Assembly: GCA_030849805.1 (NCBI GenBank)
Contig: JASANZ010002079.1
Coordinates: 1 to 42,872, forward strand
Reading direction: 5' to 3'
DNA length: 42,872 bases
Source of the DNA: Sergeia podlipaevii
Taxonomy: Eukaryota; Euglenozoa; Kinetoplastea; Trypanosomatida; Trypanosomatidae
How positions within the stretch are numbered: the stretch's first letter is position 1; each line of letters begins with the position of its first letter. This document shows, one piece after another, positions 28,786-37,765 of this stretch. The notes under the pieces are model-generated. The model was not told the origin of the DNA. It was given only the letters and a program-made list of their open reading frames with translations, and searched no databases. A program made the translations under genes and the position numbers.

Positions 28786-31152
28786 TTACTGCTGCGAGAT
28801 ATCGCGATATGTTAGATGCCTGACAGCGTCGCTGAAATCCACGGTGCACGCTACAATGCCACCTTGCCTCATCGTCATTAACCCGGCTGAAATCTTGTTG
28901 AGCACGTGCTCACGAGGAAGAGAAGGGAAGCGGTCAAATATAAGTGGACGCAACGTATATGGCAGTCCACGAGTGCTTGCTAGAGTTGTAAGCGGCGGTG
29001 GGGCTGTGTACATACACACACAAGCGGAAATCAAGCATGTAAAGAAAACCACAATACTAACTTCAACAAACGAGAGTGATACGCATCGCAATTCCTCTTG
29101 CTTTCCTTTAAGAAGCATTATCTGCGGGGCCTTTGTGCGCGACCGCCATAATTGAGAAACTGTGCGAGTTGCGTCCGCGCCAAGACGCTCCTTATACACT
29201 TGCACAATATTAAAGCCAGCCTTCTTAATATCATTGGGATTGGCTGGAAACATCAAACGTGGTCCACGATCTAGTGCAAGTAAACGGCTCATTGGAGGGT
29301 CATAAACTTTGCAGAGCAAACTAAGCTTTGGTGCCGCTGCCGCAGCCCTAGCAGAGGCACGTCCAGGTGTCATTCTGTTCTCCCCATTTTGGTGAACGGA
29401 AAAGACGACAACGCTCTCTAGATCACTAGTGGCCGCTATGGACAAAACATCTGGCTTGACTCCTTTCTGTGAGAGCTGACTACGTACCAGTGAGTCAATA
29501 AGCTTCCTATATTTGAGCATGATGACATCGTACCACAATAGTGGCTCACTATCCAAATCAGTAAGGATTTCGATTTCAGACTGGGACAATGGAGAGACAC
29601 AATGCACTGGCACTCTGCGGCACTCACGCTCTCGCCCTTGTTCTTGTGTAGCTTCCATATTCCCCTCCCCGCGAGCTTCTGCTCGTGTGCTGGCATCCGC
29701 ACGAGTTGGGCGCGACGGTGCCTGAGAGGTGTTCGCTGATGATTCCACAGCTTCCTTTCGTTGCTCCTGCTCTTTCATGCGACGTGCCCGCCTTCCTAAG
29801 ATAGGCGCGTCCCAAGGAAGCAAGAAGAATTGGCACAAAAACACAATATGCACCACATACACAGCGGTGCGATAAATTGCAGGCACGCGGCATGTGAATA
29901 CAAACAAGTCATCAACAAGGAACCCAAGTTCTGTCATGGCAAACGTCAGCCACGAAAATTGCAGAGATGAATTGACGTAAGAAAGAGGCAGTGAGCACTT
30001 TCGCATGAGGAAGTTATCGTATACATTCGGTGAGGACCTGTAGAGGAAAGATAGTACATAGAAGCAGCCGAAAGCCATGCGGAAAATGCTTTCCCATACG
30101 CCTGCGCTACTTTGTAGTGTGACCAAAAGATGAGCAACGTTAATCATGGCTAGTGGTACAACAATTATAACAGCCTCGCGAACCATATCAACATACGACG
30201 CCTTCTTCACTGCATCTGCATTCCTTTCTTGCGCTGATGTCTTCGCTAACGTCACGCAATGATAAAATGCCTGCACAACCATCAGAACATTGAATCCTGA
30301 TACGAAAAGACTTTCATACAGAGCGAAGAAACCAAGTAATGCTATCTTGCAACCTGCGGAAACAAAAAAGTCAGTATCAGCAGAAATGCGTTTTCCGAAG
30401 TAACGCACGGCTAAAAGGTAAAGTTCTTGTGCAGCGCTTGCAGCAATGAGATACACCCTAAAAAACACAAGTGACCGCACCTGCAGCAGGGCATCACGGT
30501 ACTGATCAGCCAGGCGGTGGCGTTGATCTCCGCGAGCCAGCAACACGTCATGGGCTTCTTGAATCTTCATCGTTTCTGCACGGCAAAGATTTCCACAGTT
30601 TGGATTGAGATCGGGGTGCCACTTTTTTATTGCAGCCCTGTAAGCCTTCTTTACTTCCTCAGGAGTCGCCGAGGATGGCAGCCCCAGCGCCTTGTAATGA
30701 GCGTCGGCCTCCACATCAATAAGAAACTCCCAGACAGGCCATATATATGAAAGAATCATAACGCACACCGCAGCAATACACAAGATACGAAAAAGGAGCA
30801 TAGTGCGACTTTTAAAACGTAGCTCAAACGACCTCTTGCGTTCAAGGTAATCTCGTAGACAGCAATCAAGCCATTCGTTGTAGGTATCATCATCCACCTG
30901 AGAAGTGCTTCCTGGGGGCACTAGAAGAGACACTATCGTAAATTCTGCGCTCTTTTTTTTTCGAACAATAAAGCTTCGTCCAATGTCTTCCATCCTTTCT
31001 ACAAAAGCCTTGAAGTCGACATTTCTAGTAAGAACATCCTTTGCAACTGTGTCACCAGCCAATGCACTATCAGACAATATGCCCACGTTTACTGGAGGTG
31101 AACCATGTGAAGGGCCGGAACGGCCGAGCACACTTCCTTTCCCTTGTGACAT
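28786..31152 (-). CDS. Multi-pass J-domain protein with CLPTM1-like segment
   Basis: 788 residues from ATG 31150-31152. The frame begins two codons earlier at a GTG. A membrane helix at about 118-140 is followed at once by a J domain (about 150-206) with the HPD motif at 179-181, so the J domain probably lies on the lumenal side or just at the membrane, as in Sec63/ERdj-type proteins. Five or so hydrophobic segments follow between 228 and 450. Residues 374-448 match the C-terminal core of CLPTM1: P-x-V-Y-x-N-F-x-M-R, then VDDLFVF (413-419), then P..YR.A and PWD. The C-terminal half is soluble with one further membrane helix near 715-735. It likely recruits an Hsp70 (BiP) to an ER membrane client or complex. 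Sits directly upstream of the CLPTM1 gene in the same array. Confidence 0.88.
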   Translation of the reverse strand: MSQGKGSVLGRSGPSHGSPPVNVGILSDSALAGDTVAKDVLTRNVDFKAFVERMEDIGRSFIVRKKKSAEFTIVSLLVPPGSTSQVDDDTYNEWLDCCLRDYLERKRSFELRFKSRTMLLFRILCIAAVCVMILSYIWPVWEFLIDVEADAHYKALGLPSSATPEEVKKAYRAAIKKWHPDLNPNCGNLCRAETMKIQEAHDVLLARGDQRHRLADQYRDALLQVRSLVFFRVYLIAASAAQELYLLAVRYFGKRISADTDFFVSAGCKIALLGFFALYESLFVSGFNVLMVVQAFYHCVTLAKTSAQERNADAVKKASYVDMVREAVIIVVPLAMINVAHLLVTLQSSAGVWESIFRMAFGCFYVLSFLYRSSPNVYDNFLMRKCSLPLSYVNSSLQFSWLTFAMTELGFLVDDLFVFTCRVPAIYRTAVYVVHIVFLCQFFLLPWDAPILGRRARRMKEQEQRKEAVESSANTSQAPSRPTRADASTRAEARGEGNMEATQEQGRERECRRVPVHCVSPLSQSEIEILTDLDSEPLLWYDVIMLKYRKLIDSLVRSQLSQKGVKPDVLSIAATSDLESVVVFSVHQNGENRMTPGRASARAAAAAPKLSLLCKVYDPPMSRLLALDRGPRLMFPANPNDIKKAGFNIVQVYKERLGADATRTVSQLWRSRTKAPQIMLLKGKQEELRCVSLSFVEVSIVVFFTCLISACVCMYTAPPPLTTLASTRGLPYTLRPLIFDRFPSLPREHVLNKISAGLMTMRQGGIVACTVDFSDAVRHLTYRDISQQ

Positions 31153-31629
31153 TAGCACCTTAAAATGATTTCTTGTCCCTAGGCAATTAGTACTGAGAGA
31201 GAAAAAAATAAGGATAAAAGTACGGCGATGACAGAATCTGTTGCTCTCATAATAATAATAAAAAAAACGTCATATCTTTTAACATGAACACATGTCGTTG
31301 GAGGTCATATCGTGCTTTATTTTCTAGCATAAGCAAAACGGTAGTAATAGAAATTGCAAGATAGCAACAACAATAAAAAACGCTGAAGTAACAGACAATA
31401 CACCGGACAACAATCAGATTCACTTCATTTCCAGCTCCGAGGATATGTATCTTTTTCCTCTTCTTTCCACTATCCAAAAAAAAAAAAATCTGAGAAACAA
31501 AACAGCCAGTGAACAGTTTACGAAGATAATGCATTTAAACTCACCTCGTACATGTACAGCGAAAAACATACAACTACAGAAAAACAGAGAGAAAGCATGC
31601 ACGTAAAATGAAGCAAAAAAAAAGAGCAT
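31153..31629. other. Intergenic spacer
   Basis: A-rich, with (AAT)n at about 31250-31261 and poly(A) at about 31477-31489. No gene seen. Confidence 0.55.
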
Positions 31630-32649
31630 TTAGTCAAAGCGCGGCCGTTGAGCGCTTTGAAAGCCAGGTCTTGGTTTCGCCAGAGCTTGGGTTCCACTAA
31701 GCAAAGCAAAGTCGTGTGAAAATGTAAATATATCAGATCGCTCCTCGGGGTTCTTGATAAACAGGTGCTTTTGCACCAGATTCATCAACGGCCTGAATTC
31801 CTCGGGAATGTCTCTGCCGTCATTACGAAGTTTGCTTGGGGTCGCCGACATGATATCCAGTTTGTTCGCTTCAAATGGCATTTCCATAAAAACAAGCACG
31901 TAGATGATGACACCCAACGCCCAAATGTCAGCCTTGGTGTCAACCTTCTGCTTTGACCATAAATCAAGAGCTTCAGGAGGCTGATAGAGAAGCGTCATTC
32001 TACTTTCCAGCTCACCCTCTGCCACTGCCACTTGGTTAGCATCAACAGCAAGGTAGTACTGTCGTGAAGCACTGCCGAAATCACATAATTTTAGCGATCC
32101 TGATTCGGTGAATAAAAAGTTGTCGGGTTTTATATCCCAGTGTGACACAGGAGGAGATTGTGTATGTAGGTGACCAATAGCTTGCACAATGCTGCTAATG
32201 ATATCGTAGGCTTCCTTCACAGATAGTCGATGTCCTTCATCAATGGCGTTATTGAGATATCCCTGTAATGAAGGTCCCTCGCAAAATTCCATCACTACCC
32301 ACATTTCCGGAAGTGGCACTCGGGCTCTATAGTGCACCTCTGAGTCCAGATAGGAAACAATGAAATCATTCGGGCAAACTGATTGATAAATAGTCATCTC
32401 TTCTGATGCATTCAGCTGTTGCTTACTCTCAGAAAACACGTATTTCTTCAAAGCCACCCTCTGTCCTGAGTTGCTGTTGTAGCCTTCGTAAACAAAGGCA
32501 TAACCACCTTCGCCGACAAGACGGGTTGTTGTGTATTCTACGCCATTGACAACAATACCCTTAGGATGTGCGTCCTCTTCCCCACCAAAACCAAATGACT
32601 CTATCACGCTATCCACAACATGCGAACAGCCAGATGCGTAATTGCCCAT
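31630..32649 (-). CDS. NAK-family (AAK1/GAK-like) serine/threonine kinase
   Basis: 339 residues, one kinase domain (about 39-315). The glycine loop GEGGYAFVY (46-54) has the GG-AFVYE pattern typical of the AAK1/GAK/STK16 group. The ATP lysine is K68 in VALKK, with E83 or E84 in helix C. The catalytic loop is HWDIKPDN (170-177), so Asp172 and Lys174 are kept but the Arg of HRD is Trp, making it a non-RD kinase. DFG is at 190-192. YQPPEALDLWSKQ and DIWALGVIIYVLVFMEMPFE match the NAK activation-segment region. The N-terminus MGNYASGC has Gly2, Ser6 and Cys8, a good N-myristoylation plus palmitoylation signal, so membrane attachment is likely. Relatives act in clathrin-mediated traffic. Confidence 0.92.
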   Translation of the reverse strand: MGNYASGCSHVVDSVIESFGFGGEEDAHPKGIVVNGVEYTTTRLVGEGGYAFVYEGYNSNSGQRVALKKYVFSESKQQLNASEEMTIYQSVCPNDFIVSYLDSEVHYRARVPLPEMWVVMEFCEGPSLQGYLNNAIDEGHRLSVKEAYDIISSIVQAIGHLHTQSPPVSHWDIKPDNFLFTESGSLKLCDFGSASRQYYLAVDANQVAVAEGELESRMTLLYQPPEALDLWSKQKVDTKADIWALGVIIYVLVFMEMPFEANKLDIMSATPSKLRNDGRDIPEEFRPLMNLVQKHLFIKNPEERSDIFTFSHDFALLSGTQALAKPRPGFQSAQRPRFD

Positions 32650-33357
32650 ATCTATAATGAATGTGTCTTGATATTGTGTCTTCTTTTGCTCTACTCGTCT
32701 CTCTATTTGTATAAACGAAATTTGTCCCGAAGAAAAAAAAGCAGTGGTACTGCCGCAGCAAAAAAAGATGTATTAGAAAGCAAAAAGACAACAACAACAT
32801 ATATTCAATAGTGAAGGAAAAAGAGAACATATTTTTACATTTAATATACCCACTATAAACGTACAGAAAAAAAAAATAAAGAGTGAACTGAACAGCACAA
32901 AAAATTTTCCTCTTCCTTAAAGCAGAGCACAATATGAAAATAGTAAAAGTCTTTATCTTATTGTACCCCATTTCAGCTTTTAAAAAAGATGATAAAAACA
33001 ATGTCACGTACTGTGCAAAAAAGCAAGTACAAATACACTAAATAAAATTGAAACATAGTGTAAATTTTACATTATACTCTCCATGCACTGCATTATGTGG
33101 ACACTGCTACTGATGAAAATAATAATGATATACACAAACACATTGAGTGATGACACAAAAAGAAACCAGAGCGCCAACAACAATAAAAAATGCTCTATAA
33201 TCCGCAACTCATTGCTTCCTAGACACAAAGATAGCAAAAAAAAAAAATGATCTCCTAATCGTTCCGTTTATCAATAGCAGTAATGCGTACATGGAGACAA
33301 AAACGTGTCACGTATCCTTCATGTCGCACCATAGATATACACTACGCCTCAAGAAAT
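32650..33357. other. Intergenic spacer
   Basis: Very A-rich with poly(A) runs (32864-32878 and 33236-33247) and purine tracts. It holds the upstream signals of the kinase gene and the 3' UTR of the LRR gene. No gene seen. Confidence 0.6.
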
Positions 33358-34722
33358 TCACTGTACCGTTAATAAAAACTCATTGACATCTGCTTTTTGC
33401 CAAAGCTTTTTTGTGCAGACGACTTTAGTTCCTGACAGTACCAATGACTCCAACTCTGTGCAACTAATGAGATCTTTAATATCGTTGGAGTCAACGTTCG
33501 TCTCAGCCAAAGAAAGCCAACGCAAATTGCGTAGCCGCGCTAAAGGAGATACATCAGAAATTTTGTGACATCCGTCAAGAACCAATTCCAAAAGAGATAC
33601 GCAGCCCCTTAGCTGTGAAATGCCTGAATTTGTGACGCGAGTATGCCAAAGATGTAGCTCTTCCAAGTGATTCAATTTACCCAAGCAGTTGATATCTGTT
33701 ATTGATGTGCATCCGCCCAGGTTAAGCTCTTCCAGATTTATGCAGTTGCTAAGTCCAACAATACCTTCATTAGTAAGCGAAGTTTCGTACAAAAACAACT
33801 TCTTCAAATAGCGCAAAGTTCCTAGTGCGTTAACATCCGTTACACTTCGACATCCACCCATGTTAAGTACTTGTAGATTATGGCATTCCTGAATGCCAAG
33901 CAATGCATTCATGGCAATTGGAGTTCTTTGCATCAACAAAACTGTCAGATTGCAAAACCTCCCAATATTGACAGATTCCATCATCTTGCAGTCAATCAAA
34001 CTCAGACACAATAGCGTTTCATTGCACTTTAAAGAGTCCATGTGCTCTGGCGTGACATTAGTATTGTCCAAATACAATTTTGCCAGTGTTTCAGGGATAA
34101 CATTAGTTAAAGATTCGGGGCCAAATTGTTTGTAATTGCACAACTGCAGCGTCTCCAGTTGGGGACATTTTTTTGGTAAATTTTCTAGCCCCAACTCATC
34201 GCCCCAAAAGTTCTCCAATACTACCATATATAAATTTGGGAACTCCACATCAGCTAAAAATCCTTGAGCAGGGAAAAAATCAAGATCGAGTTTTTCCACG
34301 GATCGAGCCATAATAGCAAAATGTTCGTGCCAATCACAAATTACATGTGACGCACTGATATCATCAGGCTCATAATCGTGCTTTGTCTTCACCTCAATGA
34401 TTTTTGTTCGCGATGGTGACAAAGACACAGCCCTAATTACCTGAGCAAGCACATTATAGTTCACATTTTTCGCCCTTATTCTGGCACGATAAGCACAGCA
34501 GTACAAAACAACTGCGCCAGTATCAGCTGATGGAGAAACTACAATAGAGAGACACCCATCTTCTCCAATATTCATCGAACAACACCCAATTACTAACTCA
34601 CGCGTCCGCAAAATGATCGAGCGAGTGAGTTTGCTAGTGCAAGCGAGGGCCAGCAATGTACGTGAATGAGGACAATTTTCTTCGGAGGGCATGAATGAAA
34701 AAATTTGGTAAAAAAGAGACAT
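33358..34722 (-). CDS. F-box-like leucine-rich repeat protein
   Basis: 454 residues. The first 45 residues (FYQIFSFMP, then LLALACTSKLTRSII) resemble an F-box. From about residue 170 to the end there are some 11 leucine-rich repeats of about 23-24 residues with a Cys/Asn-type consensus (LEELNLGGCTSITDINCLGKL). Such F-box/LRR proteins usually serve as substrate receptors of SCF ubiquitin ligases. The F-box call is weak because the motif is short and diverged. This is the first gene of the minus-strand array, next to the divergent strand switch. AT-richer codon use than its neighbours. Start is ATG 34720-34722. Confidence 0.85.
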   Translation of the reverse strand: MSLFYQIFSFMPSEENCPHSRTLLALACTSKLTRSIILRTRELVIGCCSMNIGEDGCLSIVVSPSADTGAVVLYCCAYRARIRAKNVNYNVLAQVIRAVSLSPSRTKIIEVKTKHDYEPDDISASHVICDWHEHFAIMARSVEKLDLDFFPAQGFLADVEFPNLYMVVLENFWGDELGLENLPKKCPQLETLQLCNYKQFGPESLTNVIPETLAKLYLDNTNVTPEHMDSLKCNETLLCLSLIDCKMMESVNIGRFCNLTVLLMQRTPIAMNALLGIQECHNLQVLNMGGCRSVTDVNALGTLRYLKKLFLYETSLTNEGIVGLSNCINLEELNLGGCTSITDINCLGKLNHLEELHLWHTRVTNSGISQLRGCVSLLELVLDGCHKISDVSPLARLRNLRWLSLAETNVDSNDIKDLISCTELESLVLSGTKVVCTKKLWQKADVNEFLLTVQ

Positions 34723-35346
34723 TTCTTAGGTGGGTAAAAGTCTGTGTAACGCCAATATTGTTCTTTCTTATAAATATGGGAGAAAATGATACGGCAATAC
34801 TTTTAAAAAGGGCTCGCCAAAAGATAGCCAGAACTAATACTCTATTTTTGAGCTAAATGTACCAAAAAAAAAAAAGACTGTACTTGAGGAAAATATAAAA
34901 TTCAGAGAATAACTGCGCTCATAATAAGTCACGGAGAAGAGAAAGCAAACTCAATTCTTCCTTACTAACTTGAAAATTGCTCCAAAGGTTAAAATGTTTT
35001 ACTTTTTTAAAAGGAAAACTCTTTTTCAATGGTGGAAGCATTGCCAAGACGTGACTTTTCATGCGCCGCCGCGTCGGTTTCCGGGGGGGGGGGCGGGGTG
35101 GCGGAGATGCGCGGGCCCTGCCAAGGAGGCGTCGCATTCTCATAATTTTCGTGGTTCGCATAAAAATGTTTCGAGAATACGTTTCTTGTAACGGGTTTGC
35201 TTGATAGCGTAAACCTCTGCGTTCTTGTATCGTGCTGCTATAAGTCTTTGCCCCCCATTCTACGCTCGGTGATTGCTCACTGCTCGTCTTTCTTCACATT
35301 TTAAGAATAGGTATAGGGTCTATAAATCAGCTGATATATAACCATT
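34723..35346. promoter_or_regulatory. Divergent strand-switch region, putative Pol II start
   Basis: All 17 gene calls to the left read leftward and those to the right read rightward, so transcription must start here in both directions. Near the middle is a GC-rich island (about 35062-35119) with an 11-G run at 35083-35093 followed after one C by GGGG. Poly(G) tracts and GT-rich sequence are reported at divergent Pol II start regions in T. brucei. No TATA-type promoter is expected in this group. On the right side a pyrimidine tract (35283-35301) and AG at 35304-35305 form a candidate spliced-leader acceptor about 41 nt before the next ATG. I see no tRNA or other RNA gene here. Confidence 0.75.
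35083..35098 (+). promoter_or_regulatory. Poly(G) tract in strand-switch region
   Basis: Eleven consecutive G, one C, then four G, in a sharply GC-rich island of about 60 bp surrounded by AT-rich sequence. It has quadruplex potential together with the neighbouring GGCGG and CGGGCC. Its position, within about 55 bp of the midpoint between the two divergent start codons, supports a role in transcription initiation. Confidence 0.7.
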
Positions 35347-37119
35347 ATGGCACTTGCACTTGCTTCTATTGCAGAATGCGGGGCAAGCGATGAGGACGGC
35401 TGGAAGTTCATTTCCTTGGCATTTTCCACGGCTCATCCATACACCCGGCACATCACAGAACAACACGAAGGTGGCTACACCATACCAAACGCAAAAGTAA
35501 ATTTGGTTGCACGAGATAGGGTGTCTCAGGGAACAATAATGGATAATGTTACAAGGCGTGTATCCGCCAACAAGGACGGACTAAGGATGCTCAGATGGTG
35601 GCTTGGAAAGAATGAAACGCCAATAGAGTTGGTAGTACCAAACGAGTGTGATGATTTTGAATTTGTGAAAGAATGCCCTAATGTAGAAGAATTAAACTTT
35701 TGCGAATGTAAGATCATTAATTTAACTTCACTGTTGCCCGCACTTCTAAAAGTGAAGATTCTTAATCTTTGCGGCACAAGTGTGAAGAATCTGACGGCAC
35801 TAAGGGGATGTTCTGCTCTGGAGATATTGAGCATGCGGTATTGCCAGTGTCTCAGTGACTTCAGTAGTTTGCCGACTCTCTTATCCTTGAGGGTTCTTGA
35901 TCTCTCTGATACGGATGTAATGGCTCTTTCACATTTAGAGACGTTCGTTGCCCTTGAAGAACTGAACCTCAAAGGATGCAAATTATTCAGTGATTTGACT
36001 ATTCTATTTTCTCTCACATCCTTAAAGATTCTTAATCTCTCTGGGACGGCAGTGACGGAGTTTTTCCCACTTGGTGCTAGTCTAGTTCTAGAACGACTAG
36101 ATGTGGATGGGTGCGAATCTTTCGAAAACTTGACGGTTCTATCACCTCTCACATTGTTGAAGGTACTTGATATTTCTGGTACGAATGTAACTGATCTTAC
36201 GCCTCTTGGCGCGCTCACCTCTCTTGAGGAATTGGCTCTTGGTGGATGCCGACTATTAAACGAGTTGTCTGCTTTGTCGACTTTAACATCCTTGAAAGTT
36301 CTCAATCTTTCTGGGACTGCAGTGACAGATCTTACGCCTCTGAAGGCATTCACGGTCCTTCAAAAATTGCATCTGCACATGTGCAAGACCCTCCATGATT
36401 TAACAGTGTTGTCGACTCTTACATCTCTGAGGGTTATTCATCTTTCTAACACACGTGTGAAGGATCTCGCGCCTCTTGCGGCGTGCACATGCGTGGAAGA
36501 CTTGAGCCTTGCCTTGTGCAAGTCTCTTAGGGATATCACGACTCTCTCCAGTTTTGCATCGTTGAGGATCTTGTCTCTCTCTAGGTCGGTCGTGACAGAT
36601 CTTTCGCCTTTGAGGACATGCAAATCGCTGCAACAGCTTGACCTCAGTTTTTGCAAGTCTATTGCTGAATTTACTGTTCTCTCTACTTTCACTTCACTGA
36701 GGGATCTTGATCTTTCTTCCACGACTGTGAGCGACCTTTCCCCTCTTGTCACGTGCACCGCCCTTGCACATTTGTTTCTAGATAGTTGCAAGAACCTTAA
36801 GGATATCAGCCCTCTTGCCGCTCTTTTGTGTTTAACGGAGCTGGTAGCTTCAAGAAGTGGTGTAGCTAATACTGGTGTTCTTTCTGCATGCAGAAAGCTA
36901 AAAATTGTATCTTTTGATAGCTGTACGTGTCTGGAGGATATTTGTGGCCTTTCTGGCGCACCTGCACTGACGGAGCTGTGCTTAAGTGGCACAAGTGTTT
37001 GTAACCTAGCCCCCCTTCTTACGTGCCCTTCGCTGAAAGTAGTGTGTGCTCGGATGTGCGAGAAGGTTGTTGACTGGAGCGTCTTTGATGGGGTTGTATT
37101 TAGAGTGGACAGGGGTTAA
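35347..37119 (+). CDS. Leucine-rich repeat protein
   Basis: 590 residues. About 95 N-terminal residues without repeats precede roughly 20 leucine-rich repeats of 23 residues, running to near the C-terminus. They alternate so that every second repeat carries a Gly/Cys turn (consensus LTSLKVLNLSGTAVTDLTPL, then a unit with EELxLxGCxxLxDL). Repeats are similar at DNA level (CTCACATCCTTGAAGATTCT-like segments), which shows recent internal duplication. There is no signal peptide, membrane helix or catalytic domain. It belongs to the LRR protein type that is abundant near trypanosome chromosome ends. ATG at 35347 follows a good acceptor AG. First gene of the plus-strand array. Confidence 0.9.
   Translation: MALALASIAECGASDEDGWKFISLAFSTAHPYTRHITEQHEGGYTIPNAKVNLVARDRVSQGTIMDNVTRRVSANKDGLRMLRWWLGKNETPIELVVPNECDDFEFVKECPNVEELNFCECKIINLTSLLPALLKVKILNLCGTSVKNLTALRGCSALEILSMRYCQCLSDFSSLPTLLSLRVLDLSDTDVMALSHLETFVALEELNLKGCKLFSDLTILFSLTSLKILNLSGTAVTEFFPLGASLVLERLDVDGCESFENLTVLSPLTLLKVLDISGTNVTDLTPLGALTSLEELALGGCRLLNELSALSTLTSLKVLNLSGTAVTDLTPLKAFTVLQKLHLHMCKTLHDLTVLSTLTSLRVIHLSNTRVKDLAPLAACTCVEDLSLALCKSLRDITTLSSFASLRILSLSRSVVTDLSPLRTCKSLQQLDLSFCKSIAEFTVLSTFTSLRDLDLSSTTVSDLSPLVTCTALAHLFLDSCKNLKDISPLAALLCLTELVASRSGVANTGVLSACRKLKIVSFDSCTCLEDICGLSGAPALTELCLSGTSVCNLAPLLTCPSLKVVCARMCEKVVDWSVFDGVVFRVDRG
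35690..37060 (+). repeat. Tandem 69-bp LRR-coding repeats
   Basis: Approximate extent of in-frame 69-bp (23-codon) units within the LRR gene. Neighbouring units share runs such as CTTACGCCTCTTG-like and CTTAATCTCTCTGGGACGGC-like segments, with paired 138-bp higher-order similarity. Confidence 0.75.
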
Positions 37120-37765
37120 CTTGCGGTAGCTCTTTATGCCCTCATTGTGCAAATACAGCAATATCTTTTCGAAGGCTACGGCGCTACTTTTCTGATGATT
37201 TTTTCTTTTATTGGAGCTTGTTCCAGTTACGTTGGAATGTTCAAATACTACCTTTTAAACCTTCTTTTGATTTGACGGGTTTCTGCTGCTGCTTTACCGT
37301 ATTTTTTTTTCTCTCAAGTCATTTTGTTAATCTTTCTTCTCTGTGGACGGTTACAGCGAAGGCTATTGCTGTGTGTGCATCAGGTAGTCGGTACAGGTTT
37401 CGAGAGGGCTTTATTCACCCGAGTACTTTTTTTAAGCGAGTATTTTCTTTTCCATGATAGCCAGGAGTATGCGTGAAACATTAATGACTTGTACTATTTT
37501 TTCCCACTGATACAGTGTTAGCATACAAGTGTCGTGAATAGTGAGAATAATATAATCGATAGCAGAGAGAGCACTGCTTTTTTTTTCTTTTTTTTCACAA
37601 TGATGTCACCACTAATTCCACGTTTCTTTTTTTCCCAACATTTACTTTGTAGCGTCCTCAATGGCTTCTCCTTTTTCGAAAGGGACATGATCAGGTATGT
37701 ATTCCTATAAACTCCGCTGCCTATACATCTGTACACAATAGGAGCAGTCTGGTGGCCACTTTATC
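37120..37765. other. Intergenic spacer, pyrimidine-rich on + strand
   Basis: Strand composition is the mirror image of the left block: T/C runs now lie on the + strand (37296-37315, 37578-37598 and 37625-37640), as expected for rightward genes needing pyrimidine tracts. No gene seen. Confidence 0.6.

Noticed and set aside
35120..35175. tRNA-like sequence with a GTGGTTCGCAT segment in the strand-switch region
   Set aside because: The T-loop-like stretch has no matching stem and there is no A-box, D-arm or acceptor pairing.
35526..36353. 275-codon minus-strand ORF opposite the LRR gene
   Set aside because: Its repeats mirror the sense LRR units, so it is a by-product of the 69-bp repeat.
35690..37060. 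Regular repeats considered as a CRISPR-like array
   Set aside because: Repeats are contiguous, in frame and coding. There are no unique spacers and the organism is a eukaryote.
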